Origin: Ophthalmolycus amberensis
Lineage: Eukaryota > Chordata > Actinopteri > Perciformes > Zoarcidae
Assembly (NCBI GenBank): GCA_024529925.1
Contig: JAFEUB010001373.1
Coordinates: 1-64,000, forward strand
Direction: 5' to 3'
Length of the DNA stretch: 64,000 nucleotides
Below the pieces are notes generated by a model. That model saw only the letters and a list, made by a program, of their open reading frames with translations. It searched no databases and had not been told where the DNA came from. Numbering within the stretch: position 1 is the stretch's first letter; the number at the start of each line of letters is the position of its first letter. Made by a program: the position numbers and the translations under genes. Below, piece by piece: positions 20,171 through 32,960 of the stretch.

Positions 20171-23100
20171 ATGTACACGATCACCAGAGGTCCCAGCAAA
20201 CTCGTTACACAACGGAGGACAGGTTGGTGAATGTGTATCCCTTATCTAAAAGCATGACGCAATCATTGATTTTCTCATTAAAGGGGGAAGTTTTGGGGCA
20301 TTGCAACGGTTGACACGGTCCAATGTTTTCACGCAGCGCGTTTCCATGTAACCCGTTGATTTCACAGCGTAAAATCAACACACTCTTGAACTGTGTCTCC
20401 TAAAGGTCCCACACAGCAGATCGAGAGCAAGTTCGGCGACTTGAAGCTCAAGCCGACGTCTTGGCTCTCATCGAAGTAAGTAACGTCAGCGGCTCCACGT
20501 CCTGTCATGGTGTGTGTTTTTATTTCATTTTTTGCAAGATCCTTTACGCCGGCTGTTTGAGCCACTTGGGGCCCAACAGCACGTGCTCCGTCAGCGCGAT
20601 CACGTAACGCATCGGGGACTGTAGTAACGTGTCTGCACCCATTATCGGACGCAGACTGTTCCTGCAGTTTGTTTTCAAGCCCCGGCTGCACAAGTTAACC
20701 GACGACTGTTCTCTCTGCTGTGACCGTGTGTTCAATGCAATGCTATGCAATGCAATTATCATATTATTACAATAAGCACCACAACCTACATCCTAAAGTT
20801 GACTCAATGTCATTAACATAACTTTACTGAAAGTAGGATGTTTTGCAGAGCTGTATTGGGACGCCTTAGTTTTTATTAGGTGTCCCTAATAAACTGGTAA
20901 CTGAGTGCATGTCCAGTACAGTAGTTCAGGTGAATTTGACCGCAGTAAAAGTGTCAACAGCGTTTTAAAACTCGCAAGCACTAAAATGTAGGTTTTTAGG
21001 GTCTCTGATAAAACTTGAAGTTCTTCTTTGTTTTGTCAAATGATTCTGTCCCAAGGTGAAGAATGACCCTTCATGCTCAATTCCTCTGACTAATCAGCAT
21101 CATTTGTGTTTTCTCCATCCCTGTGAGATGGAACTCTTGTGTTTTGTTGCGATGCCTGCTGATCCAATCCCCAAGCAGTCTTCATTTATCTCCGTCTGAT
21201 CTCTCCGCAGCTCTCCGTCCCCAAAGATTGTGTTCAACCGTCTGAACGGGAAGCGCTACCACGGTGCAGCCACACAGACGCCCGCAAGCCCAGCGGAGGG
21301 ATTCACGCCTGCACATGAAGAGAACGTCAGGTTTGTGTGTGAAGGTGAGATATATATGTATGTGTGTGTGTGTGTGTGTACGTCGGACTGGGACATCGGG
21401 GTGGGCAGATAATCTCCTGCTTTCTCTCCGTCTCATTCATTTTCTTACTCCTTTACCTCGACTTCCTGACTGAGCAGCAGGTGTAAATGAATGACTTGCT
21501 GAGCTGAGTCAGCATGAATCAGTTATCTGTGTTACTCCTGGAGTGCAGCCAGTACAGACCGCTCTGTGGTGTCCTTTTGTGACTTTGTCACCTATAGAGG
21601 AAAACCTGTCGATCGAGTTGTTCCGAGATAGAAAACCTGGTGAGTCTCACAGCTGAACGTGTCACCGTGAGAAGAATGCAACAAATGTTTAGAAAGCCTA
21701 ATAACAAATAAGATGTTGGCGTGTGTATCAGCCGGCATCAGCAATCTCTCGTTACTTATTTCTATTTACTCATCAGTTCTTTGTGCATGTTTTACTGAGT
21801 CAGTCATAATCCGTTGTGATTTTATTGTTATATTATTATACGAGGGCTTTGCATCTTCTATAATAGTCGTTTAATACTCCACTAATATCAACTGAGACAC
21901 TATAGGGTCATGTTTGTATATTTACCCATATTAATACTGAAAGAGCTTACGTTGTCATTTGTAGCCGACAGCATCAGGACGCTCGTACATATTATGCACC
22001 AGGACAGAGAGACACATCTGATTCTCTACATATCATAAAAGATGATGATAGGGATATTGAGATTCGGGATCCTTCTCTAAGAAATTTAGAAGCGTGTTTT
22101 TCTTTAAAAACGCGGGTGCTGCCATATTATTCATTCTAACCCTTGAGGCTTTTCGAGTTTGACGCTGGAAAACCTTCACATTTTAGCAAATAAAACACAA
22201 AACATGGACCAGTTTAGTCTTCGTGTAACTATTTATGTTACCTTCAAGTGGACAGTGCTATACAGATGCAGTCTCAAAGTCAGCTGCTGCTTTGATGCAG
22301 TGGCTACTTTATTTGTGATGGAACATGTTTTTGCATTTCAGGGTCAAGTTCAGAAATGTAGACAGAAAAGAAAGAAACGTTAAAGTGTAACTTCACCCCA
22401 AAAGTCCGCGCACTGCAAAACATGCGTCGACAAATACGACAGCTACAGCAGCTTAGGAAACATTGTGTGTGTGTGTCTGCTCGCAGCATGGCAGGAGGTG
22501 GAGCAGAAGCTGGGAGATGGCGAGTCAGCTGACAGCCAGGGGCCCGTTCAGTACACCGAGAAGACTCCCAGTGCTGCGATGAAGAGTAAGTACCTGCAGC
22601 TCCACCATTTTAATCAGCGCACTGTTCCCACTCACTCACCTGCTAAAAGCCTTCAAAGAACACCAGACAATGAACCCCCCCCCCCCTCATTAAATCCAAT
22701 CTCACGACCAAGTTTCATGGCTTCAGCGGAGAACGTTCCTTCTGCTTTGTAACCTCCTAAACTTTGAACCAATAATCCTGCCGTGTTTTTATTATTCCTG
22801 ATTTTAACACCAGAGGGAAGGTGCGTGCTTTTGGCTCCGTGTTATTCTTAGTCAGAGGTTATCTAGTGTAATGGTCTGCTTTAATTTTTAACTCCTTGTT
22901 TGTCTATGAGAACCTGTCTGTTCCAGATAAACCAGCTCTGACTGCTGATTGTAGCATGTCTTGCCCCCCCCCCCCCCACACACACACACACACACACACA
23001 CTGTGGCTCACTGCGGCTCACTGCCTTTACATTTTTTTAATTTAATCGATCTATTATCAGATCTAAAAATATAGACGTGTCTCCTATTACATAGATATCA

Positions 23101-23286
23101 GTTGAACCGTGTATTCTACACCGTTTCTTTAAATTTTACTTTGGTGTCCATGTGGCAAAATGAATTCTGCTTTAAATCCATGTACGTACCTTCTGTTGTC
23201 TTTGTTTCTTTGCAGACTTTGTGCCCATAGACCTGGAGGAGTGGTGGGCTCAGCGCTTCCTTGCCAACATTGCCAACCTGTCGTGA
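20171..23286 (+). CDS. mcrip2: MAPK-regulated corepressor-interacting protein 2 (five exons)
   Basis: Exons 20171-20222, 20406-20475, 21211-21344, 22487-22585 and 23216-23286 join in phase to 141 codons. The product starts MYTITRGPSKLVTQRRTG and ends FVPIDLEEWWAQRFLANIAN followed by LS, the hallmark ends of MCRIP2 (FAM195A). The central TPAHEENVRFV block is shared with MCRIP1. Known family roles are binding of CtBP-type corepressor and RNA-granule proteins such as DDX6; the protein is small and largely disordered. The start at 20171 was preferred over an ATG three bases earlier because A lies at -3 and the human protein starts MYTIT. It is shorter than the human protein in the proline-rich part after exon 1. 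The gene converges on SLX4. Confidence 0.95.
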
Positions 23287-24096
23287 CCGCGTGAGGCTCT
23301 GAGGCGGGACGGGAAGCGGCGACTCGACGCTCCGCTGTGAGGGCATCTCGAGGGTGAAGAGTACGTCTCCAGGATCGGTGACGCAAAAGGGTCGTTCATA
23401 GCTAGGAATCTGATTTGATGCCCTGTGCTTCACGCTGCTGTAGAGAAAACTTGAGTGCACAACAAAAGCCAACCCCCCCCATGAAACAACAGACTGAACT
23501 CTGACTTGAAGTTGCGCTGCTGTGAAGGACCCGTCTATCTACATGGACGATGTATCAGACAGAAGCTGTGAGAACCTTCGTCTGCATGTACGTCTCGGCT
23601 GCTCTTTGGATAGAAATCTACTGAAGATCAAAAGAAGTAAAAATGTTTTTCAAAAAACGTGTCGTGTGATGGAATTTGTCACTAATTAGGCCTTATCTTA
23701 CTGAAAGTCATTTTTCCATGAAACCTGACTTGATTGAAACATTTATTATTTGGATGAAGGTCCCCGGCTGGATTGTTTATTTGTACCGTCACATACAGAA
23801 GATGCTTAAAACCTATTTCATATATAAATACAAGTGACCGTTCTTACCATTTTTAAATCTCCACCGTGGGTTCATAATGCAACATTCAAAACAAAAATAA
23901 TTGCAAAACCTGTCCCGAAGAAACATTGTAACGTAGTTTTAAACATAGTAAAACCTGAAGTGACCTCTGGAGGAATCAGCCTGGTCCCATCTGTCCAAGA
24001 ACATAAGTTCTCCTCTTGCCTCAAGTTATTGTCAGACAGATGTTGAAACCTGCCTCTCACAGTTTCTACTTAAATGCTTCGTGCAGTTCTAAAGTT
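23287..24096. other. 3' regions of the convergent MCRIP2 and SLX4 genes
   Basis: MCRIP2 (+) stops at 23286 and SLX4 (-) stops at 24097, leaving about 810 bp. A minus-strand AATAAA (TTTATT at 23776-23781) is a good SLX4 polyadenylation signal, giving a 3' UTR of about 300 bp. I found no canonical plus-strand AATAAA for MCRIP2 before 23850, so its 3' end may be variant or may overlap SLX4. Confidence 0.5.
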
Positions 24097-25378
24097 TTAA
24101 ATCAGGGCTGTGCCGGCTCTTCCGCTGCCCGCTGCCTTCGCCCCCCTGCCTGTCCTCTTGCCCCGCCTGCGGCCGGCTGCGGAGTGGCCCGGCTTGGCCG
24201 TGGTGAAGGTGATGCACTGGGAGTCCAGGTAGTCCACCAGCTTGGCGGCACCCAGACGGATCCCTGTTGCTTTGAGTCGCTCCTGGAGCTGGGACAACAC
24301 GAGAGGCCGGTACTGGAGGATCTGACCGTACAGCTCGGAGTCGGACAGGATGAAGGAGCGCACCGCCCGCAGGCGATCTTGGAGGCGGTTTGCTGACTGA
24401 GAGGCAGAGACGCCGCCGTCACTGTCTGAGTCGGAGGAGAGGCGCAGCTCTGGGTTGGACCTGCAGAGAGAGATGGAAGAGATTACATGCCCATACTGTC
24501 GTTAAGGAAGTTTTTTTTTATTTACCATATTTTTGTGACAGCACAGTCTTATGAACCTGATGAAAGAATAAGACGGGAGAAGTCCTGCCTTTCTCTTATT
24601 TAATCTTATAAGTTTGCCCCTCAAAAAAGACATTGTGCATACTAGAAACACAAGAGAAAAAAATTAAACTTTATTCCAAATACAAAATATTTCGCCAACA
24701 ATGAATGCTGCAAACTGGAGCTCAAACTGTCAGAAAAGTGTTGAAAATATAAATTGAGCAACTTAAAGTTATGTTACTGAACACCTGAGATGAAGCAAAC
24801 ACTTGAACAGACACTGGACCTTTGTTCACTGGCAGCAGATGAAGAGGTGTTGGAGCCCTGTGAGGCAGACAGCTGCTCCTCCTCCTCTCCGTCGGCTTTT
24901 GGAGGGGCGATGGCGGCGGGCGCGCTGGGCTCTTTAAACGTCACCCTCTGGGTGCAGGACACCGGTCTGTTGGCAGGAAGTTCTGAAGTGGTGGTCGGGT
25001 GCTGCGTCTGAACTGCGCGGCTCGCCGAGGGGGCCTCTTCCTCTTCCTCAGAGCTGACCAGCTGGTGGGTGTACTGGTGGATCTGCTTCAGTTTGAGGAT
25101 CATCTGGCGCTTCGGTAAAGACCGAACGCCAAACCTGCACAGGAGGAGAAAGTAAGAGGACAGATGGGGGGGGGGGGGGGGGGCAGACTAGGTTGACAGG
25201 GACACCGTGGGAGGCAATTGGATAGCCGCCTCCCTTAATTGGCCTGATAAGAAAAGAAAAGAGAAAAAAACATGGCCGACTGACCTGTTGAGTTTGTTCT
25301 TGAGCTCCGGTGTGTCCATGTCAGAGTAGTGGGGCAACGGGGTGATGGGCACCAAGGTGTGACGCCGTTTAATCTGTG
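24097..25378 (-). CDS. slx4: SLX4 exons 11-13: SAP domain and SLX1-binding C-terminus
   Basis: Exon 11 carries VPITPLPHYSDMDTPELKNK and exon 12 continues FGVRSLPKRQMILKLKQIHQ, a SAP-type DNA-binding motif. The final exon has the helical SFILSDSELYGQILQYRPL and ATGIRLGAAKLVDYLDSQCI segments, the conserved domain that recruits the SLX1 nuclease. The tail is a basic RRRGKRTGRG stretch. Confidence 0.92.
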
Positions 25379-28300
25379 CTGATGCTGATGAGACACAAAC
25401 AGGAAGACTTTGTTTAAGAATAAAGTAACTACCCCGTGTCCCACAGAGACATCTTTTAGGTGATGTTCAAGGCTTTATTTGTGTTTTTCCCTCATCTCGC
25501 GTTAAGCTACTCTCGTTAGGATTAATTGCATTTCAAAACGTGAGACTGGAGATAATTGATTGTGCGTGAACAACACGGAGCAACACTGCTTCCTCAAAAC
25601 ACCAGTTTTAGTCGATACAATGTTCCCAATATTTGCCCTGGAGAGAAGATCTGAAGAATAACATAACTCTTGGTAGGACGGAGGTTTTGTAAAACTTCAG
25701 ATGTGCATTCTAGTGAAGTACAGAAATCAAAAAGCACTGCAGTGAGAGGGAGGCGACTTACCCGGTGTTTTGAGCTGAGCGGGAGGGTTCACCCTCTGAG
25801 AGAGAGGAAGAGCCTCCACCTCCTCGTCTTCCTCCCAGCTGTCCCATATTTTGGAGTCCAGGAGGCCGTTGGTGAACTCTGGAGTGGTCTGCTTGGTGGG
25901 GTCAGGTGGGGAAGGAGTAAAGGACAGGCCCGTATCAGCTCGTACACCGGTGGATGGTCGTGAGCTGTGGGCTTTGGGTGGAGAGCAGGCCGCCACAGAG
26001 CCGAGGCGACTGCGTGGTGAAGGGTGGTGGTCGGTGGAGGAGGAGGCCGGCCCGGCTGCCTGTCGTCGTCCCAGGCTGCGCTCGCCTTGCTGGCTGGACG
26101 CTCCGCTGTCCTCCAGCCTCAGACTGAAGCAGCCCGGGCTCGCCTCGAAATCCACAGCGTCGAAACCCCACGAGTCATTGAACGCGATGGGGGGCTCGTC
26201 CATGAAGCTCTGCTGGAAACTGGATTCAGCAACTTCCGCCTCTCCATCTTCTGCTTCCTCCTGCTCTCCTTCATCACCCGTGTCTTTATTTTCACACCCC
26301 ATCTCTCCTTCTCCCTCGTCCTTTCCTAATCCTCTCCCCTTGAGCTCAGACCCTGCGCTGTTGTGACTGCTGGACTCAACAGAGCGACGACTTTGACGAG
26401 AGGCTTCCCCGAGCCTCTGTGAACCTTGAAGACCTCTGTAAGAGGAAGACGAGGGCGGAGGTGTGGGGTCAGACAGGGGGGACAGAGGAAAGCTCCCCAA
26501 CTCAGTGTCCCTCGGGCTTTCAGACGGCGCCGTGTCCCTCCCGTGACTCGTCCAACTCTCGTCGAGCAGGGAAGTGGCAAGGACATCGGGGACCTTGTGG
26601 AGCTCCGTGTGCAGAGGAGTGCTGGTGTAAGGCCGGGCCGGGACGTGGAGAGGCGTGTCCTGCTTTGAGGAAGTCGAGCTCGAGAGCTTAGGTCGGCACG
26701 GGGGAAGCGCACCCGCTCCTCGAGCTCTACTCGCACCACAACGACTGGGTCTTTTAGAACGCCGGTCGAGGTCTGAGCTGGAAGTCTCGTCCGGCTTCGA
26801 CTTGGGAACATCGAACGCAGAGACTCTGGCTGGACTGTTGCAGGTTGCGCTTGGTAAAGCAGGAGAAGAGAAAACAGAGGGCGAGGAAGTGTCCCCTCGA
26901 GGGAACAGCTGCGTCCTGCACATGCTGCTCTTGGTCTGAGTGGAGCTGGTCGCGGTGCTTCTGCCGGGCTGGACCGGCGTGGGCGGGATCAGCCAGGACA
27001 CTTCGGGAGAACAGTCTTCCGGATTCTGGTCACACCAGGGACCTGGATGACTTTCAACTGGCGCCGCAGATGGATCATCGGGACCTAACTCTAAACTACT
27101 GGACTGTGTATTTGGCAGGGTGGGTTCATTGGGTTTCGGGACCGGCTGAGGTTTGATCTGGGTGTAGCCCTGCAGGTTCTGGACGGCGCGAGGGGAATGT
27201 GGCCAAGGACCGCGGGGACCAACAACTACCTCCATCTCCTCGCTCGAGTCCGACAACACAATGAGCTCAGGTTCCTTCTTCTCACAAACACTACGAGGAC
27301 CAGGACGCTCTCGCTTCGAAGCAAGATCATCTTGACCGGGAGACTGACCCGGGATAGGCAGGTTGGATGCATTTGGCGGAGGGCTGAGGTCGTCAACCAC
27401 GCTTGCTGAGGACTGAAGCAGAGAGGGTTCAGATGAGGGTTGATGAGGGGACTGGCGTTGCTGGCATTGAGGCGGGGGGTGGGTCTTAGCCGGGGCAGAA
27501 GTGGAGGGTAAGGAGGAGGGATCTTCTTCCTCGTAGACCCCCCAGCAGTCTGAGAAGAGGAGGCTGTAGCTGCGATCCAGGCCGGGGTCCGGCTCAGGCT
27601 GAGAGTTTGGCTGCGGCTTGTTTACGCCGAGGCCTGGTGGACTTCTTTTGGGTTCTGTGAACACTTCTTCCTCGTCTACCTTCTCCGCGCTGTCTTTCTC
27701 TTCCTCCCTCTTTCTCTGCGTGGCGGCAAACTCATAGATCTCCTCGAGCTCCTCCTCGTTCACGATCTCTCGGTCCGCGAGGAGAACCACGGCTTGTTGA
27801 TCGTCTTCCAGTTCTCTCCCTTCGTCCCTCCCTCCACCTGTATCTGTGCCCTCGCCGTCTTCATCCTCCTCGTCCCACATGGAGCGGAGCAGCTCCGCGA
27901 GGGCCTGGTGTGTTCGGTTGTTGACATTCTCCTCCTGGTTCCCGTCATCGTCCTCATCCCCCCGAGTCGCTGGATCCTGATGGGGAAGCTCGCAAAGCGA
28001 TTGTAGCTCCTGCAAGTCAAACCTTAACGAACACAGAAAGAGTCGTCACAACACTGAATTCAATCTTTCCAACGGACCAACAATGTCATTTTCAGGAATG
28101 TTTGAACAGTTTTCATCTCCTGAACCGGAGCCATTATGAACTACTACGGAATACTTGAGCGGACATTCTTAAATGTGACTTTGAGAATTAGAGTGAGACA
28201 CGGGATACATTATGCTGCTCAACATACAATACTTTTTTAACTTGTAAGAGAAAAGCGTGTATTATTGTCCCGGCTCGTGTGCTGCCCACTAACCTAGATG

Positions 28301-31300
28301 CCAGCTCCAGCACATGAGGCCGGAGCGATGCTGGGACGGAGCAGCGGGCCGTGTAGAGATACTGCAGCAAAGCCAACACCGCCCGTCCCGGGACGTCGTT
28401 CATCAACACTCTTTGGGCTGCAGGCTGGCCTTCCTCCTGCACCCCAAAACCACTTTCATGTACCTGTGAGAGGAGCAAAGAGGATTCTTTATGTATTCTC
28501 TCTTTTTATTGATTTTACAGGTTTAGAACATATTAAAGGTAAAAAACTAAACTGCAATCCACTGGCTTAATTAGAGAAGCTGAAACTACTGGCTGGTAAG
28601 TGTCAACTATAGTCATATTTTACCCTTTTTCAGTTATAATATATACGTGTTATTTGAAAGCCAACTATGAAAACTGATTTCTACATAATTAGGCAGCCCT
28701 GGCTCTTCTACCCTGCATCTAAGGGTGTGTTTGGCAACAGACACGGTGATATATTTTACCATTTCTGCCAGCAGGGGGCATCGAGCACACAGCATGAAGG
28801 AATGAGCGAAGTAGACCTCTCCACTGTCCACCTGCAGCTGCAGGTCACTGAGCTGAGGGTTGTTCACCATGCCGCTCAGGGCTGATGCCAGGCTGGATAG
28901 CGCCGCCTGGAGAGGAAACACCAGCGGGAAACACTGCAGAATTATGACATTATTATTGTTACATATCTGCACCGCATGTCTGGAAAATCTTTGTCTTTAA
29001 GGACTGTAATGAAGAGACCTGCATCTCAAACAGATAAGAGAGATTCTACAGAAATACAACTGATGAGATTATGTCAGACGATGAGATAAAAATGTCGGAA
29101 TGCGTGTGATTGTGGGCGGTCTCACTGGCTCTTCGTCTGCCCCCGGCTGAGCCGCCGTCGTCCTCCTGGCTCGGCAGCGAGCGTCCTCTGTATGCGTGTG
29201 CGTCGGTTCTGGTAGGAAGCCGCTCACACAGAGGTCCGCCTGCTCCTCGGACTCCTCCGGGACGAAGCCGCTCAGACGAATGTTCGGGATGCGACCGGCA
29301 CTCCCGTCTGTGGGAACGAAGACAATCAGGAGCCGAACTGACGACCAATCAAGTCACGACTTAACAATTTGGGCTGGCGAGTTGCTCCCGTGTGTCGCAA
29401 CAGTGTAGCAGTAAACTAGTATCTGACAGTCAAAGTTTAACAAATACATTCATTTTAAAAAGGTATAATCTAGGTTTGTTGTTTTCAGTTTTGACTTATT
29501 TTCGTAATAAACTACAGAGAATAACCAGAACAGAACAGAACAGTCCCCCACAGGCAAGCAATCCTCCTGTGACAAGTACAGCTCAGAAATGCTTCTGGTA
29601 ATAGAAAGTGAAAAGAAAAACAGGTTTTTAGATATTCACCCCTTTTTGAATTGAACACCGATAGTTACCTTTGTCAGGGCCTGAAGCAGTGTGACCACAC
29701 TGGGTGAGGGTCACGCCATCTTCAGCCAGCTCCATCAGGTCCATGAGGAGCGCCCGGCTGGTGGAGGGAGTCGTCTGAGAGGAGGAGGCGGATGGCAGGA
29801 TGGAGGCCACGGTCCCTGTGCCGGGAGTTCCTTCACTCACTGGTTGGACAGAAGACTGAGGCTTGTTGGAGGTGCTGGAGGTGGCTGCGTCAGTCTAGAA
29901 GAAAAAAAACACACAAGCTCAACCGTCATTCCGATTTTTAATTCCCCATTCAGTTCCAAAGAAAGCATGCAAACAGGGCTCTCTCACCGTGGCCGATTCC
30001 CACGGGGCGATGAACTCCCTGAGCTCTGGAGTGTAGAAATCAGACGGACGGGTGGAGGCTCCGTCCGGCGGCAGTGTGCTCTTCTGCCAGAGGACGGCGG
30101 CACCGCTCCGGCCGGGCAGACTGCTGGGGCAGCGGGTCGGGGTGGGGGGGGAGGGGGCCCGGCTGCGAAGGAGGAGCACAGAGACGCGCACCTGCAGCCT
30201 CGTCAGAGCCGCCTCCGCATCCTGAACGAGGAGGAGCGGCGGAGGACGCGGGACGGCGCCCTTCTTCCTCTTTCCACGCCCTTTACCTGCACCAAGAACA
30301 GCATCATAACAGCCGTGGCATACCCGAGTCTGAGCTACACTGTGAGCGATAACATTCTCTTGCAGATGATATATTGATGTTACCGTCATTGTACCTGTGT
30401 CTGTGCTCCACTTCAATGCTGAAGTCGTGGAGAATGTGGGAGGCAGCAGTGTTTGTTTGTGCTTCTGCCTCGGACTCCCTCTTGCCCCGCTGCTCCTGTT
30501 CCAGCAGGGAGGACAACGCCAGGGCCACCATGGCGTCTTCGTCCAGGGGAGCGGTCTTCTTTCTGGGCTTCTTCTTCGCTGGCAAGCCCGGCTTGGACGG
30601 GCCTTTTCTTTTAGTGCCACCGGTCTGTGCGCTAAAGAGAAAGAAAAATTGAAAAAGGCTAGAAAGAGGTTTGTTTAAACTCATATACTGATTTTAGGTG
30701 ATCGGCAAGCTATTCCTATTATGGGAACAGATTGAGCTCAACGTTCTCTCTCTGTTAATCAGTCTCACTGAAATCATGCAAACTTAAGTCCTTGGACCAT
30801 GCGTGGATCCGCATTAACAGCAACATTTGGAATATCTCAGGGAGCTCAGAGGTGTATTACGGTATTATGTCTGGACTGAAGTACAGAGGCTGACTCACAG
30901 TGTGGAATCGGCGGGGACATTCTGGGTCTCCTCGGTCTGTCTCCGCAGAGCCTGCAGCAGCACAGCCGGAGCGACGCCCATCTCCGAGGAGCAGCGCTTC
31001 AGGTGGGCCGAGCAGCTCTTCTGGGACTTGAACTTCCTGCCACAGATGGGACAGTCGGGGACACCGGAAGGCGGGGGAGGAGGGGCCGGAGCGCTCTCTT
31101 CACTCTCATCCAAACACCTGCAAAGAGGGATCGCTCTCCCGTTCAGTGTGTCCACCACTCACTTAACGTCACTGCTGCATGTCACTCTGGATACAAGTGT
31201 CGCTCAAACGCCTACAGTGTAAAACGTCCAAACCTGTTGAGGTGCTGCGTTCGCCCCTCGGGCGTCATGTGCGACAGATCCCGGTGGCAGATCTGACAGA

Positions 31301-32366
31301 AGAAGAGGCCTCTGTCCTCCAGGTCCACCACCTGGGTCTCTGCTGCCTCCCTGTCCAACTCCTGCTGCAGCCGCATGGCCAGAGCCTCGTCGCTGTCCTG
31401 GGGCTCCGGGCGGAGACCTGCACTGAAAGAGTGCGGAGCATCTGGAAACAGAGGGGCGGTGACACACACATATAACACATAGTATTGTGACTTTAATGGA
31501 TTAATAACATGATATAGACTCAATTGTGTCTTTTCTTAGAGCTTCAATACAGTCTGACATGATTACACTATTGTATCTGAATGAAACTGAATGTAGGATG
31601 TTTTTATCCGCTTGGCGTATCCAGAGAACTTCTGATAATCTTCTTGTTCGTAACATGTCTCCTAAAAGCTCTGATAGGCATCATGAAAGTACTTCTAGAT
31701 GAGCACAACGGGGTTAAACATGTTGACATTCAGCCAGCTCTGCTGCTGGACATCAAGGAGAATACAAACATGAATTCCCACAAACTTGCCATGTCAACTG
31801 CGAGTAGTTTCATGTCCTACATGTGGGACAAGAACAAATAAATGTGACCGACAACGATGTGTGCCAAAGCCGGCTGTATTATCTCAATCATGGATGATGA
31901 CGACATTGGCAACAATGCTGCATACTAACAACCTGTGCCGACAAGAGCATCGCATCATTTCACCTCGTCTTTGTGTCAGAGGTGGAGCAGGAGTTGGGTT
32001 TGCTGGCTGACTCTTGTCTTTGTGCACCATCTTCTGCGGACTGGCTCTCTTGAACTGCTGCAGTCTGTGGAGGACTTTGTCTTTCGCCTCCAAACCTCTC
32101 GGTCGTGCTGCTGCTGAAGGCCCAACTGACGGCTCTGCATCTCCTGCATTGTGAGCAGTCCCCCCACATACCAGATGCTCTTCTGCACCGGTACAAACTG
32201 GCTGAGAGCCAGGGTCAGCTTCTCTCCTCCTCTTGTCTGCATCGCTCGCCTGACTGGAGGGCTGATGCTCTGCTTTCCTTGGCGGTCTGGACCCACCTGG
32301 TTTCTTGCGGACTCGTTTTAACAGCTTTGAGCAGAGATCCACAAAGTCCTGGTCCGAGTCATCCAT
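24097..32366 (-). CDS. slx4: SLX4 structure-specific endonuclease scaffold (13 coding exons)
   Basis: Minus-strand exons 32366-31964, 31441-31234, 31117-30899, 30631-30384, 30286-29988, 29894-29669, 29307-29126, 28906-28760, 28463-28294, 28022-25762, 25378-25285, 25134-24820 and 24460-24097 join in phase to 1712 codons with stop, against 1834 residues in human. SLX4 (FANCP) is a nuclear scaffold for SLX1, XPF-ERCC1 and MUS81-EME1 in crosslink repair and Holliday-junction processing. Domain order is two UBZ4 fingers, a probable XPF-binding region, BTB, a long acidic disordered part with a SUMO-interaction motif, SAP, and a C-terminal SLX1-binding domain. The start begins MDDSDQDFVDLCSKLL. The exon 4 donor at 30384 was chosen because only it keeps frame with exon 5. 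Confidence 0.96.
25762..28022 (-). CDS. slx4: SLX4 exon 10: long disordered acidic/serine-rich exon
   Basis: This 2261-bp exon encodes about 754 residues rich in S, P, E and D. ELIVLSDSSEEMEVVV near residue 955 is a SUMO-interaction-type hydrophobic-acidic motif, matching the SIMs of human SLX4. A second conserved-looking patch is EPPIAFNDSWGFDAVDFE near the end. A single large exon in this position is also seen in human SLX4. Confidence 0.88.
28294..28906 (-). CDS. slx4: SLX4 exons 8-9: BTB domain
   Basis: Residues about 596-700 contain LSDLQLQVDSGEVYFAHSF and a MLCARCPLL segment, then VLALLQYLYTARC and LRPHVLELAS. This is the BTB/POZ order: strand, helix with H-F, and closing helices. In human SLX4 the BTB domain mediates dimerisation. 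Confidence 0.9.
29126..30631 (-). CDS. slx4: SLX4 exons 4-7: linker and probable XPF-binding region
   Basis: The stretch is lysine-rich at first (KKKPRKKTAPLDEDAMVAL) and later has DFYTPELREFIAPWE. In human the MLR region that binds XPF lies between the UBZ fingers and BTB, so position supports this role; I cannot align the binding residues by eye. The exon 5 to 6 junction is in phase 0. Confidence 0.8.
30899..32366 (-). CDS. slx4: SLX4 exons 1-3: N-terminus and tandem UBZ4 fingers
   Basis: The first finger has C183, C186, H201 and C205 in FFCQICHRDL...TQHLNRC. The second has C226, C229, H242 and C246 in CPICGRKFKSQKSCSAHLKR plus C. UBZ4 fingers bind ubiquitin, and in human SLX4 the first one targets the protein to crosslink damage. 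Both zinc-ligand sets are complete. Confidence 0.92.
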
Positions 32367-32960
32367 GATAGAGCGCTTTGTCTCACATTAAAGGGCCGTG
32401 CCAGCAAGTCCCCAGCTACACCGATAAGCCTGCAAAGAGAGCTGGTTGAAGTTGGAGCCACTGATGTACTCATCAAATGTGCTCATGTTAGCGATATTAA
32501 ATCAGCCAGCACTGCTCGTTTACTGCGCAAGACAACAGCTACGGAATCAGTCAATGCAAACAAGTTCAATTTGGGACAATTTCCAAACAAATAAAGTTTG
32601 AAAACGTATGTTTGAAGAGGGAATATCAGTTGCATAATGCAGCGAGCTAACGTTAGCTAGCTGGTTGTGCTAGCATTGATCCTCACCCAGGTTTGATGAG
32701 TTCGCTCTTCGGCTTTAGCTTTCCGCCTCATCGCTGCTCATTCACGAGTCTGCTGCGATGGCGAGCGACTCTGGTTTAATTAAAAATACAAGCACGCATT
32801 ATATATGAATTATATGCCTGATAAAACAAGCAAACAAACAGCGGGGTTTGTTTACATTTCATAAGCGCTCACGCCCAACCGCTTCATTTTGCGCTTCCGG
32901 GTCACGTGACGGTTAACGCACGAATGCGCGTCTTCCGGCTCACGCGACTGCATCGCTATC
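32367..32960 (-). promoter_or_regulatory. SLX4 5' UTR and probable promoter
   Basis: No coding frame is visible upstream of the SLX4 ATG. The far part contains CTTCCGG (32894-32900, ETS-type), a TCACGTGA E-box (32902-32909) and another CTTCCGG at about 32933. These motifs cluster in housekeeping promoters. Transcription start is not determinable. Confidence 0.4.

Noticed and set aside
30074..30377. Plus-strand frames across SLX4 exon 5
   Set aside because: They are GC-rich antisense shadows; the minus strand joins in phase with neighbouring SLX4 exons.
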